From Arsukibacterium sp. (GTDB lineage: Bacteria > Pseudomonadota > Gammaproteobacteria > Enterobacterales > Alteromonadaceae): DNA of 64,000 bases. Positions 54,198 through 64,000 of the stretch are shown piece by piece (positions within the stretch are counted from its first letter, which is position 1; each line of letters starts with the position of its first letter). Under the pieces are notes generated by a model that saw only the letters and a program-made list of their open reading frames with translations, ran no database searches and was not told where the DNA came from. The stretch spans positions 434,001 through 498,000 of the forward strand of contig NZ_JAGYIM010000019.1 in assembly GCF_018402695.1 (NCBI RefSeq), given 5' to 3'. Both the position numbers and the translations under genes were made by a program.

Positions 54198-54412
54198 TGT
54201 CAGGCTCAGACGCTACCCAACATAGCAGTGCCGGTTTGGCCAGCGCACCCGTGCATGTCAAGCTGGCGGTAGATTTGATTATGCTGCTTGAACAACAGCA
54301 GTTATCTGACCACGATGTGTTGGCGGCACTGGATATTGTCAGAGCGGATTTTCAGAAAAAGTGCAGAGTGGGTGGCAACTCCACCAGCCACATCCCGGCA
54401 CCTGCATCATAA
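54197..54412 (+). CDS. ybaM: YbaM family (DUF2496) protein, overlapping ffs antisense
   Basis: 71 residues. The core APVHVKLAVDLIMLLEQQ plus DVLAALDIVRADFQKK closely matches E. coli YbaM, a 53-residue protein of unknown role next to priC. The last 13 or so residues (GGNSTSHIPAPAS) are encoded by DNA that on the other strand is the 3' part of the 4.5S RNA gene, so the protein is longer than E. coli YbaM only by this read-through. ATG 54197 overlaps the comFB stop by one base; a GTG three bases earlier is the other option. Confidence 0.82.
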   Translation: MSGSDATQHSSAGLASAPVHVKLAVDLIMLLEQQQLSDHDVLAALDIVRADFQKKCRVGGNSTSHIPAPAS

Positions 54413-54483
54413 GCTGTGGCTGCTTCCTTCCGGACCTGACCAGGTTAACCTACTAGCATTGCGAGAGGACCAATGGAGTTACC
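54374..54483 (-). ncRNA. ffs: 4.5S RNA of the signal recognition particle
   Basis: The minus strand holds the invariant SRP core GGTCAGGTCCGGAAGGAAGC (54444-54425 or close to it) and the conserved GTGCCGGGATGT segment. The ends pair as GGTAACTCCA (from 54483) with TGGAGTTGCC (ending at 54374), giving a 110-base hairpin, near the 114 of E. coli. A T-rich stretch follows (CTTTTT). It binds Ffh to deliver membrane proteins. It is convergent with ybaM, whose last 39 bases lie inside it. Confidence 0.95.
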
Positions 54484-54607
54484 ATTGAGTGCCGCACCGG
54501 TTGCACCAGAGCGACAGGCCCGCATTATGCGCAATGGCCTGCCCGGTTTCAAGTAATTTAACCTCAACAATGCTCTAGTGGCTAAACTTTAAGCAGCAGT
54601 AACTTGC

Positions 54608-55480
54608 TCAGTCCGTCTGCTCTTCCAGTAAAGCCAGATACTTTTGCGCAACTGCACGTAAGCGCTGATGGTTGTCCGGTCCGAGTCGAATAATCTGTTT
54701 CTCAAGATCGCTGCGCTCCTCTACCGCAGGATCAGCATAGGTGTAGGCCACTGACTTACGCACCAGGGTGGTGTCTGCTGTATTTGGTTCAATAGCCAGA
54801 AACTGCTGTAACGCTTGCTGCAAACGTTGCTCAAAGCTCAGTTCCGGATAGCCCAGCTCGCCAAAAGCTTGTTCAAACAGCGGCCGATAACGCTCCAGCA
54901 CTTGCAGCATTTGCTCAGGCTCTGAATTTTCAAGCAAACGCACATAAGGCTCATACCGCTGATAACTGGCCGGGTCGATTTGATACGACTGGCCATTGTT
55001 CTCTGGCGTTGCAATAAACGGCTGATCAAGCGGGACCACCACTGGATGATTGGCAACTAATTGTCGCTGAGCCAGATTATCTACTGTCACCACCAGATTT
55101 CGCACCATTTGTTCAGTATTGATTAACGCTGCCAGCCCTGGCTGCCAGTCAATTTTTAACACTTCCTGCTTTAACACCGGATCAGAATTTTCTAAAGCTG
55201 GTAGCGGCTCTTCAGTGGGCTGCGCCATGGTTTGCTCTGACTCAACCTCGACTTCTGCATCAGCTGCCACCTCAGGTTCTGTTTCAGTTACCGGCGGTGG
55301 TAACGGCTGTTCATCAATAATTTCTGCACGGGCTGGAAGTGGAGTTGGCGGGACCATTTCCTGCTCAGGTTCAGCGCCCGGTTTAAATAGCATCCACAAC
55401 GCCAGTAAAATGACAATAACGACTGCTGCAATACCTGCATAAAAAAGCTGCTGCCCGCTGCCTGATGGTTGCGCGGTCAT
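54608..55480 (-). CDS. DUF3014 family membrane-anchored protein
   Basis: 290 residues. N-terminal cytoplasmic tail (MTAQPSGSGQQ), one membrane helix (about 13-34; LFYAGIAAVVIVILLALWML), a Pro/Glu-rich periplasmic linker to about 110, and a C-terminal domain with RNLVVTVDNLAQRQ, SYQRYEPYVRLLENSEPE and YTYADPAVEE, which matches DUF3014. Function is unknown. ATG 55480 is chosen because AAGGAGA lies 7 bases upstream; the frame extends 31 codons further without a ribosome site. Divergent from the patatin gene with 81 bases between. Confidence 0.82.
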   Translation of the reverse strand: MTAQPSGSGQQLFYAGIAAVVIVILLALWMLFKPGAEPEQEMVPPTPLPARAEIIDEQPLPPPVTETEPEVAADAEVEVESEQTMAQPTEEPLPALENSDPVLKQEVLKIDWQPGLAALINTEQMVRNLVVTVDNLAQRQLVANHPVVVPLDQPFIATPENNGQSYQIDPASYQRYEPYVRLLENSEPEQMLQVLERYRPLFEQAFGELGYPELSFEQRLQQALQQFLAIEPNTADTTLVRKSVAYTYADPAVEERSDLEKQIIRLGPDNHQRLRAVAQKYLALLEEQTD

Positions 55481-55561
55481 AAGTGTCTCCTTGTTAGTGG
55501 CATAGATATACTGCAATATAGCAACAGAGAGCGCTAAATTGCAGAAAAGTTCAATATTACT

Positions 55562-56710
55562 ATGGTACGACAACGACCGCTTAACGGAAAAAAAACTGCC
55601 TTGTTACTGACCGGTGGTGGCGCCCGCGCCGCTTATCAGGTCGGGGTACTTAAGGCGATAGCTCAGCATTATCCCAGAACCAGCCCCGCCCCGTTTGATA
55701 TTATCAGTGGTACCTCTGCCGGCGCTATTAATGGCGCCGGTATTGCGTGCTATGCCTCTTGCTTTCATTTAGGCGTTAAAAAAATTGAATCGGTCTGGCG
55801 TCATTTTCATACCAATCAGGTGTATTACTCCGACTACCCCAGGGTATTCTGGCATTTAATGCAAAATGTGTTCGGTGCCTTTCAGGCAGATTACGCCAAC
55901 AAAAAGCCGGTCAGTGTATTTGATAATAAACCGTTGAAGCAATTGCTGGGCCGGATCCTTGATCTGCAGCGGATAGACCGCAATATTATGGGCGGCTACC
56001 TGTCGAGCTTCTCTGTTACCTCCTCCTGCTACAATAACGGTGATTCCATCACTTTTTTCCAGTCAGATCATGCTGAAGAATGGCGGCGGGCAAAACGGTG
56101 CGGCCAGCGCACCCTGCTTGGCGTGCACCATCTGATGGCGTCGGCGGCTATTCCGATAATATTTCCGTCGGTCCGAATTCATCAGCAGTATTTCGGTGAT
56201 GGTTCAGTTAACCAGCTGGCGCCACTGAGTGCCCCCATTCATCTGGGCGCAGATAAAATTCTGATAATCGGCGTTGAAGATCCGCGCAAAGAAGAAGCCA
56301 GCGGGCGTAGTCTGCATCATCCGGATTTGGCAACCGTGGCCGGACACCTGTTAGATACGATTTTTACCGATACTCTCAATTCTGATCTGGAGCGGATGCA
56401 GCGGATTAATAAAACGGTTGAAACCCTGCATGCCAATAACATCGAAACTGAACTTAAACCAGTGCAAAGCCTGCTGATCAACCCCAGCCAGAATTTTAAT
56501 TTGCTGGCCAGCGAATATTACCTGTGCTTACCGCTGGCGGTCCGCACTTTACTCCGAGGCCTTGGGATCAGGCAGCATTCCGATTCCAGCCTGGCCAGCT
56601 ATTTACTGTTTGAACAAAAATATACCCGCCGGCTAATTGAGCTGGGTTTCGACGATGGCTGTAAGCAGATGGACCAAATTGTGCAGTTTCTTGCCGCCGG
56701 GGAAAGTTAA
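55562..56710 (+). CDS. Patatin-like phospholipase
   Basis: 382 residues. The patatin Ser-Asp dyad is present: oxyanion loop LTGGGARAAYQVG (about 17-29), GTSAG with Ser52, and Asp213 in FGDGSVNQ. There is no signal peptide or membrane helix, so it is cytoplasmic or peripheral. It has a longer C-terminal helical part than small patatins, like the subfamily found in Pseudomonas and Alteromonas. Substrates are probably lipid esters; whether it acts on self or foreign membranes is unknown. Confidence 0.88.
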   Translation: MVRQRPLNGKKTALLLTGGGARAAYQVGVLKAIAQHYPRTSPAPFDIISGTSAGAINGAGIACYASCFHLGVKKIESVWRHFHTNQVYYSDYPRVFWHLMQNVFGAFQADYANKKPVSVFDNKPLKQLLGRILDLQRIDRNIMGGYLSSFSVTSSCYNNGDSITFFQSDHAEEWRRAKRCGQRTLLGVHHLMASAAIPIIFPSVRIHQQYFGDGSVNQLAPLSAPIHLGADKILIIGVEDPRKEEASGRSLHHPDLATVAGHLLDTIFTDTLNSDLERMQRINKTVETLHANNIETELKPVQSLLINPSQNFNLLASEYYLCLPLAVRTLLRGLGIRQHSDSSLASYLLFEQKYTRRLIELGFDDGCKQMDQIVQFLAAGES

Positions 56711-56830
56711 ACCACGTCAATAGCTTGACTTTGTCATTTTCAAAAGCAGTAACAGTCTGAAATTAAACACATTTAACATTTGGCTTGAATATTGCTTTAA
56801 CCTGCCATAACCGTTTAAGAAGGACTGGTA

Positions 56831-57805
56831 ATGGACTGTATAATGACCCGGGAATTAGCGCTTGATGTTGCGCCCAGTTATGCCGCGTTAAATCGTTGTC
56901 AGCAAGCTGACAGCGTGCCCGACTGCAGCGAACAGACTCTGACCAGCCAGCTGCAAACCAGCCTGGATATTCAGCAACAACTGGACATCTTTTCAATGTA
57001 TGTCGGACGCTTGCTCAGCATCACAGGCATTCGGCTGAATACCGCTTTTGGTGAGCATAGTGCTGCTGGTTCAGCTAACAGTAGCCATGCCTACAAAAGT
57101 CTGCTGGTCCTTAATCAGCAGTGCCTGGCTGAGGTGCACTATCATAGCGACCAGCCATTCAGTCCAATGCAGCAACGTGAGCTGGTCTTACTGGAAAGTG
57201 AATGGCTTTTTGCGCTGCGCAATGCCTTAGTGGTCGCCCGCCTGCAGCAAATGGCACTGAAAGATCCGTTAACAGCATTGGGTAATCGTCGATTTTTTGA
57301 CGACAGCTTTACCAAAGCAATTCAGTTAGCCCGCCGCCGGCAACAGCCCTGCGCCCTGTTACTGTTAGATTTGGATAATTTTAAGCAACTTAATGATAGT
57401 TACGGCCATGCCATGGGGGATGAGCTGCTGATTGTTGTCGCTGATTGTATGCGCGATGCCTTGAGACAAACCGACAGCCTGTTTCGGTTTGGTGGTGATG
57501 AATTTGCAGTTATCCTGGCTGACGACGATGCAGACAGCGCCGATTTAGTCGCTCGTCGCCTACTAAAAGCCATTAATCAGCATCATAAGTGCAGCCAGTA
57601 TGGCATCAGTGCCAGTGCCGGCCTGGCATACCTGCAACCGCTACAGGCGGCCGAACAATTCTTTGCAGCCGCTGATCGGGCGTTGTATGAAGCCAAAGCC
57701 TCTGGCAAAGCCAGTTTACGCCAGACAGGCCGGGAGGCATTAAATGGTGGGTCGACCGTCAGCTTCGCGACCAGTCAAGCCAGCAGTCCGCCTGTGAATT
57801 GCTAA
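56831..57805 (+). CDS. Diguanylate cyclase (GGDEF domain)
   Basis: 324 residues. A 140-residue N-terminal part without membrane segments and with no recognised domain precedes the GGDEF domain (about 145-300). The active site GGDEF is intact in FRFGGDEFAVILADD, and RQTD five residues before it forms an inhibitory I-site. DPLTALGNRRFFDDSF and LLLDLDNFKQLNDSYGHAMGDE are typical. AAGGA lies 6 bases upstream of the start. Its 3' end overlaps the convergent tilS gene by 47 bases. It is a soluble c-di-GMP synthase; the input signal is unknown. Confidence 0.9.
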   Translation: MDCIMTRELALDVAPSYAALNRCQQADSVPDCSEQTLTSQLQTSLDIQQQLDIFSMYVGRLLSITGIRLNTAFGEHSAAGSANSSHAYKSLLVLNQQCLAEVHYHSDQPFSPMQQRELVLLESEWLFALRNALVVARLQQMALKDPLTALGNRRFFDDSFTKAIQLARRRQQPCALLLLDLDNFKQLNDSYGHAMGDELLIVVADCMRDALRQTDSLFRFGGDEFAVILADDDADSADLVARRLLKAINQHHKCSQYGISASAGLAYLQPLQAAEQFFAAADRALYEAKASGKASLRQTGREALNGGSTVSFATSQASSPPVNC

Positions 57806-59057
57806 CTGCGCTGGCATAACCGGCAACAGCAAGCAGTTTATCGCCAGCCAACAGCAGCGGGATCTGACCCCGTTGCCAGGGCGGCAGCTGCCATAGCTTA
57901 AACCACTGCTTCAGCGGCTTGTGCTGAGACTGGTCCGCTGGCTTAAACAGCAAACTCAGTTGGCCAAACACCACGTCTACCTCAGTACGAACCATTGCCA
58001 GTCGCCCTGGTCCGGGCTCATTCAGCACCGTCAACTCGCCAAGACCTGCCGGTAAAGCGAGCGTATGCTGCATTTGCCAAGGCAGCCGGCAAGAAATTGC
58101 CGGAACCGGGTTTTCCTGCACAATATACAGCCGCTGTTGATAACGCCTTAACTGATAGTCGCCAAGCACCAGCAACGGCTGCGCATCGACATTGGCGTCA
58201 ATAACTTGTTGTTTCAGGGTTTGCAGCCATTGGCGTGATGGGTTTAACTGAAACCGGGCCAGCCAGCGGCGGATCACTAAATCCTGCAGGAGCGGCAATT
58301 GCTGCTGTAATGCGTCTAACTTAAGCTGGTTATCTTCGGCACAACGTAACAGTGCCCGCTCGGTGAAATGATCAGATAGTTGCTGCTGCTCAGCCAGATG
58401 CTGCATGCTGCGAAGCGCCGTAGCAGTAAAAGCCGGCCAGCGCCCGGTTAGTGAAGGCGTAATGACATTGCGAATATAATTACGGTCAAAGCGGTTATCC
58501 GTGTTGCTGCTATCTTCCACCCACTGCAGCTGATGCTGACGGGCAAACGCCAGAATGTGCTGCCGGCTGCAGTTCAACAGTGGCCTTAACAGCATGCCAG
58601 CGGCAAAAGGCCGTTGCGGCGCCATACCACTTAGCCCGGCGACCCCAGCCCCGCGTTTTAAGGCCAGTATCAGCGTCTCCAGCTGATCATCGGCATGGTG
58701 AGCGGTTAGCAGTGCAGTATCTGCTGCCCCGACAAAAGGCACCATTGCCTGATAACGTGCCTCGCGGGCTGCGGCCTCAATATTACCAGAACCACTGATG
58801 GTAACGTTCAGGCTGACAAACTCAATTTCGCGAGCTGCACAGGCGTTGGCACAGTGCTCTGCCCAGCTGGGGGCGTCGGGATTAAGGCCATGGTTGACAT
58901 AAATTGCCTTTAGCTTGAATGAGTGCAGCTGCCGGGCCTGGTACAATAATTCGAGCAGTACCATTGAATCAAGACCGCCACTGAGCGCCAACACCGCTTC
59001 AGCGATACCATGGGCATCAAGGGTTGCCGCAAGTTCTGTTGCATTAATAATTGCCAT
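57759..59057 (-). CDS. tilS: tRNA(Ile)-lysidine synthase
   Basis: TilS adds lysine to C34 of tRNA-Ile(CAU) so it reads AUA. 432 residues, with the PP-loop ALSGGLDSMVLL (about 22-33), the AHHADDQLETL motif and the KRGAGVAGLSGM segment, followed by the C-terminal tRNA-binding domain. It is downstream of accA, the usual rnhB-dnaE-accA-tilS order. A terminator lies between accA and tilS. The last 47 bases overlap the GGDEF gene from the other strand. Confidence 0.94.
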   Translation of the reverse strand: MAIINATELAATLDAHGIAEAVLALSGGLDSMVLLELLYQARQLHSFKLKAIYVNHGLNPDAPSWAEHCANACAAREIEFVSLNVTISGSGNIEAAAREARYQAMVPFVGAADTALLTAHHADDQLETLILALKRGAGVAGLSGMAPQRPFAAGMLLRPLLNCSRQHILAFARQHQLQWVEDSSNTDNRFDRNYIRNVITPSLTGRWPAFTATALRSMQHLAEQQQLSDHFTERALLRCAEDNQLKLDALQQQLPLLQDLVIRRWLARFQLNPSRQWLQTLKQQVIDANVDAQPLLVLGDYQLRRYQQRLYIVQENPVPAISCRLPWQMQHTLALPAGLGELTVLNEPGPGRLAMVRTEVDVVFGQLSLLFKPADQSQHKPLKQWFKLWQLPPWQRGQIPLLLAGDKLLAVAGYASAVSNSQADCWLDWSRS

Positions 59058-59124
59058 TGTTCATTGCCATGGTTGGTCATTGATTAACGTGGTCGCTGGT
59101 CTTACCGTTTATTATCCTGATAAA

Positions 59125-59149
59125 AAAACCAGCGACAAGCGCTGGTTTT
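59125..59149 (-). terminator. Intrinsic terminator of accA
   Basis: Perfect stem AAAACCAGCG / CGCTGGTTTT around ACAAG, with more A on its left (U-tract of the leftward transcript), 18 bases beyond the accA stop. Confidence 0.88.
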
Positions 59150-59167
59150 CTGATGCTTCTGACTGAA

Positions 59168-60124
59168 TTAACAATAACCAAATGACATTAAGCGTTTATA
59201 GCGGTTATCCAGTAGGGTTTTGGTGTCCAGTTGCTGCAGCTTTTCCAAATCTTTCAGCAGTGCTTTCTTCAGGGTTTGGGCCATTTGCTCCGGAGCGCGG
59301 TGAGCGCCGCCAAGTGGCTCCGGAATTACCGCATCAATTAAATCCAGTTCTTTTAACCGCTCAGCGGTAATGCCCATGGCATCAGCGGCCAGCGGGGCTT
59401 TCTCCGCGCTTTTCCACAGAATTGACGCACAGCCTTCCGGTGAAATAACCGAATAGGTACTGAATTGCAGCATATTGACCCGGTCACCCACGCCAATTGC
59501 CAGAGCACCACCTGAGCCGCCCTCGCCAATGACAGTACAAATTACCGGTACTTTTAAACCAGCCATCACTTTCAGGTTACGGGCTATTGCTTCAGACTGA
59601 CCCCGCTCTTCTGCACCAATGCCGGGGTAAGCGCCAGGGGTGTCGATAAAGGTGATGATCGGCATGTTAAAACGCTCTGCCATTTCCATCAGCCGCAGCG
59701 CTTTACGATACCCTTCTGGCCGTGGCATACCAAAATTACGGCGGATTTTTTCGCGGGTATCCCGGCCTTTCTGGTGACCAATAACCATCACGGCATGCTC
59801 GCCTATCCGCGCAGTGCCTGCGACAATAGCGTTATCGTTGGCATAGGTGCGATCACCGGCCAGTTCATCAAAGTCAGTAAATATCAGTTTCAGATAATCC
59901 AGGGTATAAGGGCGGCGCGGATGACGGGCCATTTGTGCGACCTGCCAGGCACCCAGCTCAGAAAATATCTTCTTGGTTAAACCCAGACTTTTTTCTTTTA
60001 GTTTGTTGATCTCTTCTTCTAAACCAAGATCGTAGTCGCCATTGCGACTGACGTTACGCAATTCGTCTATTTTTGCTTCAAGTTCAGCAATCGGCTGCTC
60101 AAACTCTAAATAATTCAGCATCAT
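59168..60124 (-). CDS. accA: Acetyl-CoA carboxylase carboxyltransferase alpha subunit
   Basis: AccA is the partner of AccD. The 318 residues start [20 protein letters not shown] as in E. coli and contain the carboxyltransferase segments [30 protein letters not shown] and [13 protein letters not shown]. Full length. It follows dnaE by 17 bases on the same strand, as in other gammaproteobacteria. Either of two consecutive ATG codons may start it. Confidence 0.97.
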   Translation of the reverse strand: MMLNYLEFEQPIAELEAKIDELRNVSRNGDYDLGLEEEINKLKEKSLGLTKKIFSELGAWQVAQMARHPRRPYTLDYLKLIFTDFDELAGDRTYANDNAIVAGTARIGEHAVMVIGHQKGRDTREKIRRNFGMPRPEGYRKALRLMEMAERFNMPIITFIDTPGAYPGIGAEERGQSEAIARNLKVMAGLKVPVICTVIGEGGSGGALAIGVGDRVNMLQFSTYSVISPEGCASILWKSAEKAPLAADAMGITAERLKELDLIDAVIPEPLGGAHRAPEQMAQTLKKALLKDLEKLQQLDTKTLLDNRYKRLMSFGYC

Positions 60125-60141
60125 CGACTATCACTACCTAA

Positions 60142-63100
60142 TTAATTAAATTCCAGTTCTATTGTTGCTAATTGTTTTAACTGATGCAACAAAGCGTCGG
60201 CGGGCGTCACCCACCAGGCTGTCCCTAACTGCAGTGTTACCTGCCCTTCCTCTCGTTGGTACCTGATAGTAACGGGTACCGTGCCGGCTTTAAATTCATC
60301 CAGTACCTGCTGCAATCTTTGCAGGTAATTGTGGTCTATTTGCGGCGATTGTACAGTGATATTCAAAGATTTCAGCGATTTTTCACGTACTGCTGTTATT
60401 TCGCTGACATCGCGGCCCGACATTGTAAGGCCACCATTAAAATCATCAAAGCTGACCTGTCCGGTGACGACCAGGATACGATCTTTTTGCAGCAATTCCT
60501 CAAAGGTTTCCAACTGTTCCGGGAAAAAGCGTACATCTAAACGGGCGGATTTATCATCCAGCGTAACAATAGCCCAGCGCCGGCCTTTTTTGTTAATCAT
60601 GACCCGCACTGACACAACTAAGCCGGCAACCTGCACGCTCTGATCTTTTTTCGTCGGCTGCAACTCGACTAAACGACACGAAACGTAGTGTCGAATTTCA
60701 TCAGCGTAACGGTTAATCGGGTGGCCGGTTAAATACAGCCCCAGTGTTTCGCGCTCTCCATCCAGCCAGACTTCGTCCGGCCATTCAGGCACTTGCTTAA
60801 ATGCCGCTGCTGACTGCTCGGGTTCCGGATTCAACAAGCCAAATAAGTCATCCTGGCCGACTGCCTGCGCTTTAGCATGCTGCTCGGCTTTTTTCATGGC
60901 CTCTTCCAGGCTGGCCATCAAGGCTGCCCGATGCGGCCCCAACTGGTCCATCGCACCGGATAAAATTAATTTTTCCATCACCCGGCGATTTAAGCGTTTT
61001 AAATCAACTTTAGCGCAAAAGTCGAACAGATCAGTAAAGCTGCCGTATTCGCTGCGCGCTTCAATAATAGCGTCTATCGGGCTCTCACCCACGCCTTTTA
61101 TCGCCCCGATACCATAGACAATATGGCCCTGCTCGTTGACGGTAAACTTATACTGGCCACTGTTCACATCAGGCGGGTTCAGTTTAAGTTTCATCCGCTC
61201 ACACTCGTCCACCAGGGTCACGATTTTATCGGTATTATCCATATCGGCCGACATTACCGCGGCCATAAACTCGGCCGGAAAGTGTGCCTTCATCCACAAC
61301 GTCTGATACGACACCAGCGCATAGGCGGCAGAGTGCGACTTGTTAAAGCCGTAACCGGCAAACTTCTCTACCAGGTCGAATATTTTAATCGCCAGCTCAG
61401 GGTCAATACCATTTTTCGCCGCGCCTTCCTGAAACGCATCGCGCTGCTTGGCCATTTCTTCTGGTTTTTTCTTACCCATGGCCCGGCGCAGTAAGTCAGC
61501 GCCGCCAAGCGAGTATCCGGACAACACCTGAGCAATCTGCATTACCTGTTCCTGATACAGAATAATGCCGTAGGTAGGCTCCAGAATTGGCTTTAGTGAC
61601 TCATGCTGCCAGGTGGCATCAGGATATGATATTTCTTCGCGGCCCCGTTTGCGGTCAATAAAGTTATCAACCATACCTGACTGCAGCGGCCCCGGCCGGA
61701 ACAGCGCTACCAGGGCTATCATGTCTTCGAAACAGTCAGGTTGCAGGCGGCGGATTAAGTCTTTCATACCGCGCGATTCCAGCTGAAATACCGCTGTGGT
61801 ATCGGCGCGCTGCAGTAAATCGAAACTGCGCTTATCAACCAGTGGAATACTGTTAATATCAACCGGCTTGCGACCCTCTTTCTGCAACCGGCTGTTGGCC
61901 ATATTGACCGCCCACTGCAAAATGGTAAGAGTACGTAAACCGAGAAAGTCGAACTTGACTAAACCGGCGTACTCCACATCGTTTTTATCAAACTGGGTAA
62001 CCGGATTATTACCTTCATCATCACAATATAATGGCGAAAAGTCGGTAATTTTGGTGGGGGCGATCACCACACCACCGGCATGCTTGCCGGCGTTGCGGGT
62101 AACGCCTTCCAGCTGGCGCGCCATATCAATTAAGTCTTTAACTTCCTGGTCCTGCGCGTACAGCTCGGGTAAACGTGGCTCTTCTTTAAAGGCTTGTTCC
62201 AGAGTCATACCCGGGGTGGGCGGGATCAGTTTAGAAATCCGGTCAACAAAGCCATAGGAGTGGCCGAGCACCCGGCCGACATCGCGGATAACCGCCTTAG
62301 CGGCCATGGTACCAAAAGTAATAATTTGCGATACTGCTTCCCGGCCATACATGTCAGCAACGTGGTCTATTACCTCGTCGCGTCGATCCATACAGAAATC
62401 GACGTCAAAATCGGGCATCGATACCCGCTCCGGATTCAAAAACCGTTCAAACAGCAAATCAAATTCCAGCGGATCTAAATCGGTGATCTTCAGGGCATAG
62501 GCTACCAGTGAGCCGGCACCCGACCCCCGGCCAGGGCCCACCGGAATATCGTTATCTTTACTCCACTGAATAAATTCCATTACTACCAGAAAGTAACCCG
62601 GAAAACCCATCTGGTTAATGACATCAAGTTCTATCTGCAAGCGCTCATCATAGGGTGGCCGTTTGGCCACACGCTCTGCTTCGTCCGGAAATAACTGTAA
62701 CAGCCGCTGCTCCAGCCCCTCCTGTGACTTCAATACCAGGAAATCACCGTCAGACATGCCACCGGTAGGAAAGGCTGGCAAAAAGTACTCACCAAGTCTG
62801 ATGGTAACATTACAACGCCGGGCAATTTCAACGCTGTTTTGCAGCGCCTCCGGAATATCAGCAAATAAGTCGAGCATTTCCTGTTCAGTTCGCAGGTACT
62901 GCTGTTCAGAGTAATTTTTAGGCCGCCGTTTATCATCCAGGGTAAAACCATCATGAATGGCTACCCGAATTTCATGGGCCGGATAATCACTGGCTTGCAA
63001 AAATACCACTTCGTTGGTGGCAACAACTGGCAATTGATGCTGTTCGGCTAATAAGACGGCTTTTTGAATATAGCGCTCTTCGTCTGGTCGGTTGGTACGA

Positions 63101-63612
63101 ATCAGCTCAAGATAAAACCTGTCCGGAAAATACTGCTGGTAAAAGCTGACCAATTCCGTTACCGACTGTGGGTTCTCTTTTACCAGCGCTTTACCAAGCG
63201 GCCCGTCCTTACCACCTGACAGTACAATCAGGCCACTGTTATACTCGGCCAGCCATTGATGATCCAGCTGCGGCTTACCGGCAACATGTCCCCGTAAATA
63301 AGCTTTGGAAATTAACAGGGTCAGGTTCTGATAACCGACATTGTCCATCGCCAATAACAGTAAACGGGCACTTTCATTACCCAGCAAAGGATGCTGCACC
63401 CAGCAGTCAACGCCAACCAACGGCTTAATACCGGCGTCGTGGGCGGCACTGTAAAACCGGACCAAACCACAAAAGTTCATTTGATCGGTTAGCGCCAGTG
63501 CCGGCATCTGTGCTGCGGCCGCCGCTTTAACAATAGGCTTAACCTTGGCCACACCATCGATCATCGAAAAATCGCTGTGAACCCGCAGGTGAATAAAAGC
63601 AGGATTACTCAT
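60142..63612 (-). CDS. dnaE: DNA polymerase III alpha subunit
   Basis: 1156 residues, the replicative polymerase. Order: PHP domain ([15 protein letters not shown], about 6-270), palm with catalytic Asp residues in [13 protein letters not shown] (about 395-407), fingers with [36 protein letters not shown], beta-clamp-binding and HhH regions, and a C-terminal OB fold ([26 protein letters not shown] in parts). The length is typical. Its ATG overlaps the rnhB stop by one base (TGATG). accA follows after 17 bases. Confidence 0.97.
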   Translation of the reverse strand: MSNPAFIHLRVHSDFSMIDGVAKVKPIVKAAAAAQMPALALTDQMNFCGLVRFYSAAHDAGIKPLVGVDCWVQHPLLGNESARLLLLAMDNVGYQNLTLLISKAYLRGHVAGKPQLDHQWLAEYNSGLIVLSGGKDGPLGKALVKENPQSVTELVSFYQQYFPDRFYLELIRTNRPDEERYIQKAVLLAEQHQLPVVATNEVVFLQASDYPAHEIRVAIHDGFTLDDKRRPKNYSEQQYLRTEQEMLDLFADIPEALQNSVEIARRCNVTIRLGEYFLPAFPTGGMSDGDFLVLKSQEGLEQRLLQLFPDEAERVAKRPPYDERLQIELDVINQMGFPGYFLVVMEFIQWSKDNDIPVGPGRGSGAGSLVAYALKITDLDPLEFDLLFERFLNPERVSMPDFDVDFCMDRRDEVIDHVADMYGREAVSQIITFGTMAAKAVIRDVGRVLGHSYGFVDRISKLIPPTPGMTLEQAFKEEPRLPELYAQDQEVKDLIDMARQLEGVTRNAGKHAGGVVIAPTKITDFSPLYCDDEGNNPVTQFDKNDVEYAGLVKFDFLGLRTLTILQWAVNMANSRLQKEGRKPVDINSIPLVDKRSFDLLQRADTTAVFQLESRGMKDLIRRLQPDCFEDMIALVALFRPGPLQSGMVDNFIDRKRGREEISYPDATWQHESLKPILEPTYGIILYQEQVMQIAQVLSGYSLGGADLLRRAMGKKKPEEMAKQRDAFQEGAAKNGIDPELAIKIFDLVEKFAGYGFNKSHSAAYALVSYQTLWMKAHFPAEFMAAVMSADMDNTDKIVTLVDECERMKLKLNPPDVNSGQYKFTVNEQGHIVYGIGAIKGVGESPIDAIIEARSEYGSFTDLFDFCAKVDLKRLNRRVMEKLILSGAMDQLGPHRAALMASLEEAMKKAEQHAKAQAVGQDDLFGLLNPEPEQSAAAFKQVPEWPDEVWLDGERETLGLYLTGHPINRYADEIRHYVSCRLVELQPTKKDQSVQVAGLVVSVRVMINKKGRRWAIVTLDDKSARLDVRFFPEQLETFEELLQKDRILVVTGQVSFDDFNGGLTMSGRDVSEITAVREKSLKSLNITVQSPQIDHNYLQRLQQVLDEFKAGTVPVTIRYQREEGQVTLQLGTAWWVTPADALLHQLKQLATIELEFN

Positions 63613-64000
63613 CAGCGCATTTGCTCAGCTATTAAGCGCACCGGTTTAAAGCTGCGCCGATGCTCAGCTAAAATACCATGCTCGCTGATTGCGGCCAGAT
63701 GTTGTGCTGTGGGGTAACCTTTGTGGGCAGCAAAGCCAAATTGCGGGTAGCGCCCGGCCAATTCCGCCATTTCCGCATCCCTGGCCACTTTCGCCAGAAT
63801 GGATGCAGCACTGATTTCCGGCACCAGACTGTCGCCTTTTACTACGGCGGTAGCCGGCATTGGCAATTCGGGGCAGCGGTTACCATCAATCATTACCCAC
63901 TCAGGCTGGATCGTTAACGCTGCAACAGCGCGTTGCATGGCTAACATGGTGGCATGCAGTATGTTGAGCTGGTCTATTTCAGCGGGTTCTGCCCGGCCCA
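63612..64000 (-). CDS. rnhB: Ribonuclease HII, C-terminal part
   Basis: The gene is cut by the right edge. The visible 128 residues (first full codon at 63998) begin [20 protein letters not shown], run through [12 protein letters not shown] with a catalytic Asp, and [17 protein letters not shown], and end RLIAEQMR. These match the C-terminal two thirds of RNase HII, which removes ribonucleotides misincorporated in DNA. An in-frame ATG at 63947 is internal. It overlaps dnaE by one base, in the usual rnhB-dnaE order. Confidence 0.95.
   Translation of the reverse strand, partial: GRAEPAEIDQLNILHATMLAMQRAVAALTIQPEWVMIDGNRCPELPMPATAVVKGDSLVPEISAASILAKVARDAEMAELAGRYPQFGFAAHKGYPTAQHLAAISEHGILAEHRRSFKPVRLIAEQMR

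Overview
The window is chromosomal DNA of a gammaproteobacterium from the Alteromonadales side of the class, probably close to Rheinheimera, Arsukibacterium or Alishewanella. This is inferred from gene content: FimV, MotY, an Asd with an active-site Cys, MnmC divergent from FabB, a PrkA-YeaH-SpoVR operon, and two large TonB-dependent receptors with Alteromonadales-type N-termini. No phage, IS element, CRISPR array, rRNA or tRNA gene was found. Nearly everything is dense, mostly minus-strand core genome.

Layout. 1-100 is the tail of a membrane protein gene. 187-10014 is a minus-strand run asd-fimV-truA-accD-folC-dedD-cvpA-purF (transcription order), followed by pdxB and by fabB divergent from mnmC. 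14.7-18.1 kb holds a small exported protein, motY divergent from rnt, grxD and sodB. 18.3-23.1 kb is the prkA-yeaH-ycgB stress operon. 23.1-25.1 kb is a two-gene signalling operon (receiver plus CheC-like protein, then PAS-GGDEF). Then come an exported thiol peroxidase, an Hsp20 gene with a sigma-32-like promoter and a ROSE-like thermometer leader, adk, a chemoreceptor, htpG with its own sigma-32-like promoter, recR, ybaB, dnaX and apt. 35.6-47.8 kb is the most accessory-looking part: two TonB-dependent receptors enclosing a B12-binding radical SAM enzyme, a small lipoprotein, an S9 peptidase and a methyltransferase. 48.3-57.8 kb carries dinG behind a LexA box, a tauE-like/priC/deacetylase run, tryptophan dioxygenase, comFB-ybaM, the 4.5S SRP RNA gene, a DUF3014 protein, a patatin and a diguanylate cyclase. 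The end is rnhB-dnaE-accA-tilS.

How genes work together. AccD and AccA (the carboxyltransferase halves), FabB and a candidate FabR operator make a fatty-acid theme. DnaX, DnaE, RecR, PriC, DinG, RnhB and YbaB are replication and repair. HtpG and Hsp20 share sigma-32-like promoters. Two GGDEF enzymes, a chemoreceptor, MotY and FimV bear on motility and surface behaviour.

Most notable points. (1) dnaX carries a complete programmed-frameshift cassette (SD-like GGAG, A-run, 5-nt spacer, 8-bp stem-loop, TGA for gamma), but the A-run has five A instead of six, so tau is split between two frames. (2) A ROSE-type thermometer precedes hsp20. (3) The end of ybaM is encoded antisense to the SRP RNA gene. 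(4) Three tandem 12-bp repeats abut a 21-bp palindrome upstream of fimV. (5) A radical SAM/B12 enzyme of unassigned function, with two possible PqqD-like N-terminal domains, sits between TonB receptors.
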